Shown here piece after piece: positions 7,121-14,184 of a DNA stretch of 30,573 nucleotides (position 1 is its first letter; each line of letters starts with the position of its first letter). The DNA lies in NCBI GenBank assembly GCA_947630195.1, contig CANRGQ010000006.1, forward strand, positions 1 to 30,573. The letters are read 5' to 3'. The notes beneath the pieces are model-generated. The model worked only from the letters and a program-made list of their open reading frames with translations, had not been told where the DNA came from and ran no database searches. This stretch comes from an uncultured Bacilli bacterium (GTDB taxonomy: Bacteria > Bacillota_I > Bacilli_A > RF39 > UBA660). Made by a program: the position numbers and the translations under genes.

Positions 7121-7169
7121 ACTCAAACTTAAAGTTCGGGTTTTATTATATGTAAAAACATGATACAAT
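7121..7169 (+). repeat. module D: diverged terminator-promoter module
   Basis: The hairpin ACTCAAACT (7121-7129)/AGTTCGGGT (7133-7141) is followed by TTTTA. Its 3' arm AGTTCGGG is the same as in modules A and B. An extended -10 TGA-TACAAT follows at 7161-7169. A further leader hairpin, TTAACTAAAT (7186-7195)/ATTTAGTTAA (7221-7230), precedes the DUF3800 gene. Confidence 0.65.
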
Positions 7170-7247
7170 AATTAAGAAAGTTTAATTAACTAAATTAATT
7201 ATACCAACCTTGTTTATTTTATTTAGTTAATATAAAGGAGAAATTAT

Positions 7248-7949
7248 ATGGAATATAATATTTATTGTGATGAAAGTTGTCATTTGGAAAGTAATAATAG
7301 TAAATATATGCTAATCGGGGCTGTTTATTGTCCAAAATATAAAGTAAAAAAAATTAATGAATATATTAAGCATTTAAAAGAAAATTACAATATTTCTAAT
7401 AAAATAGAGTTAAAATGGAACAAAGTAGATAAAAAAACAGAAAAATTATATTTGGACATTATTAATTATTTTTTTAATAATGATGATTTAAAGTTTAGAG
7501 TTATTGTTATAGATAAAACAAAATTAAATCATAAAAAATATAATCAAACTGAAAATGATTTTTATCATAAAGCTTATTATGATATGTTAAAATATATTAT
7601 TATTCCAGGAAATTCATATAACATATATCCTGATATTAAAGATACCAATTCTTACTATTATCATCAAGTAATGCTTAATTATTTAAGAATTAAATTTGAA
7701 GACAATAATAAAAAAACTATAAAAAAAGTCCAACCAATTAAATCTTATGAAGCCCCCATTCTCCAAATAAATGATATTTTAATCGGAGCATTATCATATT
7801 ACTATAGAAATTTATCCTCAAATAATGTAAAGTTAAATATTATTAATAATATTAAAAAATTACACCAAAATAGTTTTGATATATCATCATATTATAGTGA
7901 TACTAAATTTAATATATTTATTTGGAGGTCAAAAAATGATATCAACTAA
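7248..7949 (+). CDS. DUF3800 domain protein (RNase H-like fold)
   Basis: The 233-aa product matches the DUF3800 layout. It begins with the strand IYCDESCHLE (Asp8 and Glu9), followed by a second strand with LIGAVYCP, then IELKWNKV, a long helix, FRVIVIDK, and the C-terminal QINDILIGALSYYYRN with the family's conserved Q..D. DUF3800 proteins are predicted to have an RNase H/retroviral-integrase-like acidic active site and are frequent in defence and mobile regions; the biochemical role is not established. AAAGGAG precedes the ATG. The next gene starts inside its 3' end, an arrangement for translational coupling. Confidence 0.82.
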   Translation: MEYNIYCDESCHLESNNSKYMLIGAVYCPKYKVKKINEYIKHLKENYNISNKIELKWNKVDKKTEKLYLDIINYFFNNDDLKFRVIVIDKTKLNHKKYNQTENDFYHKAYYDMLKYIIIPGNSYNIYPDIKDTNSYYYHQVMLNYLRIKFEDNNKKTIKKVQPIKSYEAPILQINDILIGALSYYYRNLSSNNVKLNIINNIKKLHQNSFDISSYYSDTKFNIFIWRSKNDIN

Positions 7950-8448
7950 GAGCAAATGTGAAATAAATGGTCCTCTACCCAATTCTATATCTGATGATGA
8001 ATTATATGATTATTTTTTAAAATACATATATCATGGTAATTTAAAAATAAATGGAATGGAAATAAAAGTATTTACTACTCCATTTGAAGATAACAAAATG
8101 CAAGGATTCTTTCATTTAACCACTAAAGTTCAAAAAAAGTATGGAATAAAAATAAGAATGAAAGAACCTCGAGCTTATTTCATAAACTATATACCTCAAA
8201 TGATTAATAATTATTTAAATTGCTCAACTTGTGATAATTTAGAATGTAATAAAATAAAAATATGGACGGCACCTTATAAAAACACAAAAAGAACTAAGTT
8301 ATTATATAGTGATAATAATTACAGTTATATAATAATTTTGGAACGAAATAAAAATGATATGTATATAATTAGTTCATTTTTAATTGATGAACCTGGTTAT
8401 TTAGAAAAAGTAATAAAAGAGTATAATAAATATAAAAAAGTCCCATAA
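7936..8448 (+). CDS. unknown partner of the DUF3800 gene, possible RelE/PBECR-like fold
   Basis: The product is 170 aa from the ATG at 7936. A longer frame opens at 7876, but GGAGG at 7923-7927 sits 8 nt before 7936, so the shorter start is chosen. It overlaps the DUF3800 gene by 14 nt. Visible features are a cysteine cluster CSTCDNLEC near residue 105 that could bind zinc, and a basic TAPYKNTKRTK stretch. It ends with two strands, YIIILERN and MYIISSFLID, and a closing helix. The C-terminal layout recalls small RelE/EndoU-type phage-associated nucleases, but no catalytic set is certain. With DUF3800 it looks like a two-gene unit. Confidence 0.65.
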   Translation: MISTKSKCEINGPLPNSISDDELYDYFLKYIYHGNLKINGMEIKVFTTPFEDNKMQGFFHLTTKVQKKYGIKIRMKEPRAYFINYIPQMINNYLNCSTCDNLECNKIKIWTAPYKNTKRTKLLYSDNNYSYIIILERNKNDMYIISSFLIDEPGYLEKVIKEYNKYKKVP

Positions 8449-8510
8449 TATGAGACTACAATTATAAACGGATAACGCAACTAATAAAAGTTGCGTCTCC
8501 AGGACTCATA
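8449..8510 (+). ncRNA. structured RNA element after the DUF3800 unit (candidate)
   Basis: This starts directly at the stop codon of the upstream gene. The outer stem is TATGAG (8449-8454)/CTCATA (8505-8510). An inner stem is GGA/TCC (8470-8472 with 8498-8500) enclosing ACGCAACT (8475-8482)/AGTTGCGT (8489-8496) with loop AATAAA. There is no T-run, so it is not a simple terminator. It may be a 3' UTR element or a small RNA. No known riboswitch class fits. Confidence 0.4.
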
Positions 8511-8653
8511 TAACACTTGGTCATTGAGTAATTAAATTTTAGCATAGTTTATAACCAAAGTCAATTCAAGACACAAGATATTATATTCATCAATAATTAA
8601 AAATATTAAATATAAGTTTAACAATTTGCATTTTTTTCAAAACTCAAATTCAT

Positions 8654-8704
8654 ACTCGAACTATAAAAGTCCAAGTTTTAATATTCTTAAATCTATGATA
8701 CAAT
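8654..8704 (+). repeat. module E: most diverged terminator-promoter module
   Basis: ACTCGAACT (8654-8662) pairs imperfectly with AGTCCAAGT (8668-8676), followed by TTTTA, and an extended -10 TGA-TACAAT at 8696-8704. Layout and spacing match modules A to D, but sequence identity is the lowest. The 140 nt before it (8511-8653) show no gene. Confidence 0.55.
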
Positions 8705-8722
8705 ACCTTTAGGTGATTAAAG

Positions 8723-9088
8723 ATGAAACTTTTAAATACCATAACGTTAGAAGTAAAGAAATCAAAATTTATTGGCTATCTTTTTGAAGTTCAAAATAAA
8801 GAAGAAGTTGATATAATCTTGAATAAATTAAAAGAAGAACATAAAAAAGCAAAACATATTCCCTATGCTTATAAAATTGGTCCAATTGCTAAAAAGACTG
8901 ATGATAAAGAACCAAGTAACACCGCAGGACTACCAATATATAATTTAATAATGCAAAATAATTTAGATAATGTTCTTATTTGTGTTGTAAGATATTTTGG
9001 AGGAACTAAATTAGGTGCTGGTCCTCTTATGAGAACTTATTTAAATACCGCCAAAGAAACTTTAAAAAAAATTACTGAAAATAATTAA
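8723..9088 (+). CDS. YigZ/IMPACT-family N-terminal domain protein
   Basis: The 121-aa product carries the UPF0029 (IMPACT N-terminal) signature: KKSKFIGYL, a histidine helix (KAKHIPYAYKIG), DDKEPSNTAGLPIY, and VVRYFGGTKLGAGPLMRTY. Bacterial YigZ/YvyE proteins have about 205-215 aa with a second DUF1949 domain, which is missing here, so this is a single-domain form. The family is linked to translation control (eukaryotic IMPACT); the bacterial role is not settled. AGGTG lies 8 nt upstream of the ATG, behind module E. The stop codon falls within a hairpin shared with the convergent thioredoxin gene, and the two frames overlap by 4 nt. Confidence 0.85.
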   Translation: MKLLNTITLEVKKSKFIGYLFEVQNKEEVDIILNKLKEEHKKAKHIPYAYKIGPIAKKTDDKEPSNTAGLPIYNLIMQNNLDNVLICVVRYFGGTKLGAGPLMRTYLNTAKETLKKITENN

Positions 9089-9096
9089 TCAGTAAT
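9071..9096. terminator. bidirectional terminator between yigZ-like gene and trxA
   Basis: ATTACTGA (9071-9078) and TCAGTAAT (9089-9096) form an 8-bp stem, with A7 before it and a T-run after it. It overlaps the ends of both convergent coding sequences. Confidence 0.8.
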
Positions 9097-9387
9097 TTTT
9101 TTATATATTTCTTTTATTTCTTCAGGAGTTCTATACCCTATTTCTTTTTGCATCATTAAGCCATCTTTATAAAAACATAAAGTAGGAATACTCATAACTC
9201 CAAATCTTTGGGCTAAATGAGGAAACTTATCGGTATCAATCTTTAAGATATCCATATAATCAATTTCTTCTAAAACGGAAGACAGCATCTTACAAGGGCC
9301 ACACCATTCCGCAAAGAAATCCACTAAAATAACTCCTTTTTCAACTAAATCTTCAAAGTCGCTTTCTTTTTCTAGATATCTAACCAT
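9085..9387 (-). CDS. trxA: thioredoxin
   Basis: This is a 100-aa thioredoxin with the active site WCGPC (residues 28-32) after the strand ILVDFFAE. It has the cis-proline loop SIPT and a typical FYKDGLMMQKEIGYRTPEEI C-terminal half. It is a cytosolic dithiol-disulfide oxidoreductase that supplies electrons to reductases and repairs oxidised cysteines. AAGGA stands about 8 nt before the ATG. The start overlaps the end of the cvpA-like gene by 16 nt, so the two are co-transcribed. A trxA gene close to cvpA and uvrC also occurs in Bacillus-type genomes. Confidence 0.94.
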   Translation of the reverse strand: MVRYLEKESDFEDLVEKGVILVDFFAEWCGPCKMLSSVLEEIDYMDILKIDTDKFPHLAQRFGVMSIPTLCFYKDGLMMQKEIGYRTPEEIKEIYKKITD

Positions 9388-10100
9388 AATTTATTTCCTT
9401 CACCAAAATAAATATTATCTAACTCAACTTTACCTGTATCAATTAATTCTTGGGCTTTTTCTTTACTAATAACGCCATTAACAATTTCGATTTGTAAAAT
9501 TCTTAAATTTAAATCTTCAGTTGTTTTTTCACTATCATTTCTAAATTCTTCAATAGCGTCAGTTATTTCATTAATCGCGGTTTTAGCGCCTCCGGTTAAC
9601 CTATTGATAACTGGGGTATGGTCTAAAATAAAACTACTTACTTTACCTTCCCAAACAAATCCCGCCGTAACACTAAATAGGGAAATAACAAATAAAGCTA
9701 AATAAACAAATACCCAAGATTCAATGAATCCCACAATGGCTCCGCCAATCTTTGAAGGAATAATCCAAATAACGGTAAACTTTAAAAGAGTATCCACAAA
9801 TCCGGTAATCGCAATAATTATATTTAATAAACAATATAGCAAGATAAATATAACTAAAAAAGCTATTACATTATAAAGTAAAACATTTAAGGATGTTAAT
9901 CCCTCTAAACCTGGCAAACTAAAAAATGGCAAATTATCAATTAATATATTGGCAATTTTATCTTTAATGGCAAAACTAATGATAAAAATTGTAACTAAAC
10001 CAATAACTCCCACTAAAGATTTAATTAAACCTTTACGCCATCCTAAATATGTTCCGAGTAAAATTAATAATACTACAATAATATCTACTGCATAATTCAC
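9372..10100 (-). CDS. cvpA: CvpA family membrane protein
   Basis: The 242-aa protein has four hydrophobic segments in the N-terminal two thirds, at about residues 5-20, 28-45, 72-100 and 120-146. The opening DIIVVLLILLGTYLGWRKGL is the family hallmark. A soluble charged tail of about 90 residues follows. CvpA proteins are inner-membrane proteins first linked to colicin V production, with a still unclear envelope role. The start codon is GTG, with AAGGAG about 10 nt upstream. It is divergent from rnhC and leads the cvpA-trxA pair. In Bacillus, cvpA sits near rnhC and mutS2; no mutS2 is present here. Confidence 0.85.
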   Translation of the reverse strand: MNYAVDIIVVLLILLGTYLGWRKGLIKSLVGVIGLVTIFIISFAIKDKIANILIDNLPFFSLPGLEGLTSLNVLLYNVIAFLVIFILLYCLLNIIIAITGFVDTLLKFTVIWIIPSKIGGAIVGFIESWVFVYLALFVISLFSVTAGFVWEGKVSSFILDHTPVINRLTGGAKTAINEITDAIEEFRNDSEKTTEDLNLRILQIEIVNGVISKEKAQELIDTGKVELDNIYFGEGNKLWLDI

Positions 10101-10184
10101 TTAAATCATCTCCTTATTATAAATTATATTATATTTATAATGAAAAATAAAGTTGTTTATGATAAAATAATTTTGAGGTGTAAA

Positions 10185-11096
10185 ATGACTATTGTATTTA
10201 AGTTATCGGAAAATTTAAGGGGAAAAGTTATTAGTTATTATGAAGATATGAAAAAAGAAAAAACTCCTCCTTATGCCGTATTTCAAGCTCAAGATGCTGA
10301 TGTAACCATTACTTTTTATGAAAGTGGGAAAATTATGTTTCAAGGGATTTCCGCCGATATTGAAGCCAGTATTTGGCTCGAGATGGAAAAAAACATTAAT
10401 GGAAGAGACATAAGTGTTGATGGAACAGAAAAAAAAGCTATAAAACAAGAAGTAAATAAATTAGATGTTTCCACCATTGGTTCTGATGAAGTGGGAACCG
10501 GTGATTTTTTTGGTCCAATTGTGGTTACGGCCACTTTTGTTTCCAAAGATAACTTTAAGTTTTTAGAAGAGTTAGGCGTTAGAGATTCCAAAAAAATAGA
10601 TGATGCCAAAATACAGGAAATTGCTCCTAAAATTATGCAAAAAATTCCTTATTACACCACTATTTTAGATAATGAAACTTACAATCAAAAATATAGTAAA
10701 AGTAATAATATGAATAAATTAAAAGCCATTTTACATAATATGGCCTTAGAAAAAATAAAGAGTCAAAATTATAGTTATGCCAAGATTGTCGTTGATGAAT
10801 TTTGTAGTAAAGAAAAATATTATGAATACTTAAAAGGAATTACTCCTCTAGTTGAGCATATCACTTTTATGACCAAAGCCGAAGATAAGGTTTTAAGTGT
10901 AGCTTGTGCATCCATTATAAGTAGATATAAATTTTTACAAAAAATGGATGAGTTATCCGATTTAGTTCATATACCGCTACCTAAGGGTGCTGGAGATAAT
11001 GTAGACGAAGTAGCAAGAGAAATAAAAGAAAAATATGGCATGGATACTTTAAAAAAATTAGCAAAATTAAATTTTAGTAATACAAGTAGAATATAA
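10185..11096 (+). CDS. rnhC: ribonuclease HIII
   Basis: RNase HIII cleaves the RNA strand of RNA-DNA hybrids. The 303-aa product has the N-terminal TBP-like substrate-binding domain (about 1-90) that separates HIII from HII. The catalytic domain follows with STIGSDEVGTGDFFGP (Asp101, Glu102), GVRDSKK, VVDEF (Asp near 205) and SVACASIISRYKFL. A longer frame starts at 10140, but GAGGTG at 10175-10180 is placed correctly only for the ATG at 10185. A -10-like TATGAT lies at 10158-10163. It ends at a strong bidirectional terminator. Confidence 0.93.
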   Translation: MTIVFKLSENLRGKVISYYEDMKKEKTPPYAVFQAQDADVTITFYESGKIMFQGISADIEASIWLEMEKNINGRDISVDGTEKKAIKQEVNKLDVSTIGSDEVGTGDFFGPIVVTATFVSKDNFKFLEELGVRDSKKIDDAKIQEIAPKIMQKIPYYTTILDNETYNQKYSKSNNMNKLKAILHNMALEKIKSQNYSYAKIVVDEFCSKEKYYEYLKGITPLVEHITFMTKAEDKVLSVACASIISRYKFLQKMDELSDLVHIPLPKGAGDNVDEVAREIKEKYGMDTLKKLAKLNFSNTSRI

Positions 11097-11125
11097 AAAA
11101 CAGGATCAAAATTAAATCCTGTTTT
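11097..11125. terminator. bidirectional terminator of rnhC and the SleB-like gene
   Basis: AAAACAGGAT (11097-11106) pairs perfectly with ATCCTGTTTT (11116-11125), a 10-bp stem with a 9-nt loop and A/T-runs on both sides. It overlaps the stop of the convergent hydrolase gene. Confidence 0.85.
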
Positions 11126-11765
11126 CTTCTTTTATTTTACCAAAGTAATTATTACCCTTAGGGCTATAAGACTGGCTACCTTCAACTTTTATATAATCCG
11201 CTCTAAAAGATAAGTAATCATGCATCACGTTTTCAGTATATAGAAAGTCAATAATAGCTTGATAGCCTAAACTATCAGTATTATTCATATGTTTTTTATA
11301 TGAACCACTTGCATAAACCGTAAACTGATTAGGCATTATGGCTTGATAATACATACTATTACCTTTACCTTTACCAAATTTATTATCGGCAAATCCCACC
11401 CAGTTTTTACTATGGGTACGATTATATAATGTATTAATAACGGCATAAGCATCTTCGTAAGTATCATCAGCTTCCGCTAAAACAACACCGACAATTACTT
11501 TAAATTCATTATAAGTTAAATTATATTTTTCTAATATAATATCTACTTTATCATCATTAGTTAAAGCAATTGTATTAAAGGTATCTAATGATACATAATT
11601 GTTTTCATTTATAATACTTATTTCATTTGGTATCATAACTAAAGCAATAATTAGATAAATTACTGGTAATACCAAATATTTTAAATTAAATTTATATGTT
11701 AAATACTTTATCCAACCCCACCACTTGGGGAGGACATAACCTGCATTTTTACTATTTTTATTCAT
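11112..11765 (-). CDS. SleB-like cell wall hydrolase, membrane anchored
   Basis: This 217-aa protein has one N-terminal membrane segment (about residues 28-46, YLVLPVIYLIIALVMIP) and an extracytoplasmic Hydrolase_2 domain of the SleB/CwlJ type. Visible motifs are VVLAEADDTYEDAYAVINTLYNR, with the catalytic-type glutamate in AEAD, then MPNQFTVY and GYQAIIDFLY. Family members are lytic transglycosylase-like peptidoglycan hydrolases. Those in non-sporulating lineages act in wall remodelling; the role here is inferred. A run of five G lies 7 nt before the ATG, and a consensus promoter drives it. No spore genes are in view. Confidence 0.82.
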   Translation of the reverse strand: MNKNSKNAGYVLPKWWGWIKYLTYKFNLKYLVLPVIYLIIALVMIPNEISIINENNYVSLDTFNTIALTNDDKVDIILEKYNLTYNEFKVIVGVVLAEADDTYEDAYAVINTLYNRTHSKNWVGFADNKFGKGKGNSMYYQAIMPNQFTVYASGSYKKHMNNTDSLGYQAIIDFLYTENVMHDYLSFRADYIKVEGSQSYSPKGNNYFGKIKEENRI

Positions 11766-11792
11766 ATCAAATCCCCCTGAATGAACAAAATA

Positions 11793-11821
11793 ATTATACC
11801 ATATATTTAATAATATGTCAA
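11793..11821 (-). promoter_or_regulatory. consensus sigma-A promoter of the SleB-like gene
   Basis: The minus strand reads TTGACA (11816-11821), a 17-nt spacer and TATAAT (11793-11798). This is a full match to the housekeeping consensus and suggests strong constitutive expression. Confidence 0.85.
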
Positions 11822-11879
11822 ATTATGTAAAAATATTCCTCTTGTATTTACCAAAAATTAACAATTAACTAAACACTTT

Positions 11880-12419
11880 TTAACGGAAGCCGCCTCCGCC
11901 GCCTCCGCCACCGAAGGAACCTCCTCCCCCTCCTGATGATGAGAATCCTCCCCCACCAGAAGAATAACTTTCGGCTCTACTTTTGGCTACTGAAGCCGCA
12001 CTGACACCTTCATAAGAAATCGTATGTATAAAGATAATATCATCATAAGTAGCGTCCGTTAAAACATCAGGATATAACCTTTTAAATTCTTTCGCTACTT
12101 TTTTGGCAATGCCAAATATTTGGGCATACATTAAATATTCATCCCATAATTTTACTTCAATGGCTGATCTATCTTTAATATTGGAAAAATCATTTAAGAA
12201 ATCTTTTAAACCTTTCATTTCTAAAGCATGTTTTTTCATTTCATCTTGAACATAATATTTATTATTCTCGACCTTTATTAAACCATTACTTACAAAATTT
12301 TCGGTTTCCACATCAATTACTCTATTAAACCAATTTAAGATTTTCGAATAATTATTTTTACACCACTTGGTAAATTCATTTTTCTCTAATATACCATCTA
12401 CACTGGCAATGCGCATCAT
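11880..12419 (-). CDS. C-terminal part of a DUF2207 membrane protein (frame-split)
   Basis: The frame encodes 179 aa from the first in-frame ATG. It has no ribosome site and continues upstream without an ATG (NFSSDNLSAIEVELYE) to about 12465, where it meets the end of the N-terminal part. It holds the cytoplasmic DUF2207 C-terminal region (LWDEYLMYAQIFGIAKKV) and the characteristic tail of glycine runs with serine and phenylalanine, from about residue 153 to the end. A one-base indel in the AAAA run near 12470 explains the split: removing one A would give one protein of about 550 aa. It is therefore probably not an independent gene. Confidence 0.7.
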   Translation of the reverse strand: MMRIASVDGILEKNEFTKWCKNNYSKILNWFNRVIDVETENFVSNGLIKVENNKYYVQDEMKKHALEMKGLKDFLNDFSNIKDRSAIEVKLWDEYLMYAQIFGIAKKVAKEFKRLYPDVLTDATYDDIIFIHTISYEGVSAASVAKSRAESYSSGGGGFSSSGGGGGSFGGGGGGGGFR

Positions 12420-12459
12420 TTCATATAACTCTACTTCAATTGCACTTAAATTATCACTA

Positions 12460-13533
12460 CTAAAGTTTTAAGGCTTTCTCTTTTTCGGATACATTGATAT
12501 TTTCAATGTTATTATTCTTTAACCATTTAAGAAGAATTGTTCCTAAAAAATCGGTATTTTTCTTAATTAAATTATAATTACAAGCTACCCAATAAGCCTT
12601 AAAAATATCTTTATTACAAGGAATATCCCTAAAATATGGCGCATCTTTTAAATCTTTAGCCCCTTTATTAAATTTAAGTCTTTTCGTGCCATACTTCGGT
12701 TGACTTATAAAGATACCGATAACTATCGCAAAAATTAAAAATGGTAGTAAATTAATAAAAGCCATAAAGAACAGACCTAAGATACCAAAAAAGGTATTAG
12801 TCTTTTTATGGTAAACCGTAGCCCCTTCTTCCGCCTCATCTAAGACATCATCAAAATTCTTATCAATATTATTAGTGGTTTTAAAAGTATTTTCTGGAAA
12901 CTTAGCCAGTAAGACTACATATTCATCACTATCTAAACTTCCCTCTTTACTCATTTCAATATAACCATCATATACATAAGCATAACCTTCATTATTCTTA
13001 TCGCCATAGCCATATCCCCAAACAGGGGTATCATCACTATATTTAAAATCACTATAGACTTTAATATATATTTTTTCGGGTTTATCCGATAACTCATAAG
13101 GAATTAATTGCCAATAAATCATTTGACTATCTGATAAATTCGCCACAAAATTATTAATGGTATAACTTAAAGTATAAGTATTATTGCCATAATTACTTAT
13201 GCCAAAACAAAGTTCAATTCCATTATCTATGTAGTTAATCCCATTTAAATACTTTTTTTCATTAAATGAAGCATTAATATCCCAATTATCAACATAAGTA
13301 TATTCTTGGTTATTTAACTTAACTTTATAATTGGTAATATAAGACTCTCCTAAATTATAATATGGTTTATATCCTTCTGTTCCTTCGGTTAATTTGGCAT
13401 CCCATATTTCGGTAACATGAGCATTACCATAATTATCGACATAAATATCCATATTTATGGATTTTATATCATTCGCGTACACTACTGCACCAAAAGTAAA
13501 TAAACTAATAATTAGAAATATAAATTTTTTCAA
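12460..13533 (-). CDS. N-terminal part of a DUF2207 membrane protein (frame-split)
   Basis: The start is set at a TTG (13531-13533) because AAAGGAAGTG lies just upstream. A longer frame from 13560 has no ribosome site and overlaps a terminator hairpin. The product begins with a clean signal peptide (KKFIFLIISLFTFGAVVYAND). The extracytoplasmic DUF2207 domain follows (SINMDIYVDNYGNAHVTEIW), then a second membrane segment near residue 265 (LPFLIFAIVIGIFIS). DUF2207 proteins usually pair with LemA and end in a glycine-rich tail; here the tail is encoded in the next frame. The frame closes at TAG directly after CTT. The function of the family is unknown, and an envelope role is inferred. Confidence 0.8.
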   Translation of the reverse strand: MKKFIFLIISLFTFGAVVYANDIKSINMDIYVDNYGNAHVTEIWDAKLTEGTEGYKPYYNLGESYITNYKVKLNNQEYTYVDNWDINASFNEKKYLNGINYIDNGIELCFGISNYGNNTYTLSYTINNFVANLSDSQMIYWQLIPYELSDKPEKIYIKVYSDFKYSDDTPVWGYGYGDKNNEGYAYVYDGYIEMSKEGSLDSDEYVVLLAKFPENTFKTTNNIDKNFDDVLDEAEEGATVYHKKTNTFFGILGLFFMAFINLLPFLIFAIVIGIFISQPKYGTKRLKFNKGAKDLKDAPYFRDIPCNKDIFKAYWVACNYNLIKKNTDFLGTILLKWLKNNNIENINVSEKEKALKL

Positions 13534-13553
13534 AATATCACTTCCTTTGAAAA

Positions 13554-13575
13554 AGAGCATTTTTTATAATGCTCT
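13554..13575 (-). terminator. terminator/attenuator between lemA and the DUF2207 gene
   Basis: On the minus strand AGAGCATT and AATGCTCT form a perfect 8-bp stem with a 6-nt loop, followed by TTTTTC. It begins in the lemA stop codon and ends 20 nt before the DUF2207 start, so it may reduce read-through into the second gene. Confidence 0.7.
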
Positions 13576-14128
13576 AAAATTTAATTTTAACATTTTCTCT
13601 TTCATTAGCTTGGGCTTCAAAGAAAGTCTTCTTTGTAAAGTTAAACATTTTAGCCACAATATTGGAAGGGAACATTTCAATCTTATTATTGAATTTTAAA
13701 ACGGAATCATTATAAAATCCTCTTGCATAAACTATTTTTTGTTCAATTTCCGATAGTTCGGTTTGTAATTCTAAGAAGTTTGTATTAGCTTTTAAATCAG
13801 GATAAGCTTCTGATAAAGCAAATAATTTACTAATAGCTTTTGTAAGTTCCCCATCGGCTTTTAATTTATCATCAAGTCCTCCGGCACTTACATAAGAATT
13901 ACGGGCTTTAACAACACCATCTAAAGTTTCTTTTTCGTGTTTCGCATAACCTTTTACGATTTCCACTAAATTTGGAACTAAATCAAATCTTCTTTTAAGC
14001 TCAACATCAATTTGACTAGCCTCATCCTCTACTTTATTTTTTAAACTAACTAAACTATTGTAAGTAGAAACAAAGTAAAGCACTAATAAAACTACTAAAA
14101 CAATAACTATAATTAAAACAATATTCAT
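13574..14128 (-). CDS. lemA: LemA family protein
   Basis: The 184-aa protein has one N-terminal membrane segment (about residues 3-21) and a long helical domain. The family sequence follows: YNSLVSLKNKVEDEASQIDV, RRFDLVPNLVEIVKGYAKHE, then FLELQTELSEIEQKI and FYNDSVLKFN, ending near FPSNIVAKMF. LemA proteins are membrane-anchored coiled helical bundles of uncertain envelope function and often lie beside DUF2207 genes, as here. AAGGAG precedes the ATG by about 8 nt, and a promoter is visible upstream. It is the first gene of the lemA-DUF2207 pair. Confidence 0.92.
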   Translation of the reverse strand: MNIVLIIVIVLVVLLVLYFVSTYNSLVSLKNKVEDEASQIDVELKRRFDLVPNLVEIVKGYAKHEKETLDGVVKARNSYVSAGGLDDKLKADGELTKAISKLFALSEAYPDLKANTNFLELQTELSEIEQKIVYARGFYNDSVLKFNNKIEMFPSNIVAKMFNFTKKTFFEAQANERENVKIKF

Positions 14129-14149
14129 TATATCACTCCTTATACTAAA

Positions 14150-14178
14150 ATATTATCATAAGTATTTTTTATTTTCAA
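14150..14178 (-). promoter_or_regulatory. promoter of the lemA-DUF2207 pair
   Basis: On the minus strand TTGAAA (14173-14178) is followed after 17 nt by TAATAT (14150-14155), about 22 nt upstream of the lemA ATG. Confidence 0.55.
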
Positions 14179-14184
14179 GAGACA

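Noticed and set aside
4121..8704. Integron or CRISPR array
   Set aside because: Repeats are few, unevenly spaced by whole genes, and each contains its own promoter and terminator. There is no integron integrase, attC fold with conserved core sites, cas gene or regular short spacer.
12455..12480. prfB-like programmed +1 frameshift in the DUF2207 gene
   Set aside because: CTT-TAG is suggestive, but the strong ribosome-site-like stimulator 3 nt upstream in prfB is missing. An extra A in the homopolymer is a simpler cause, so I report only a split gene.
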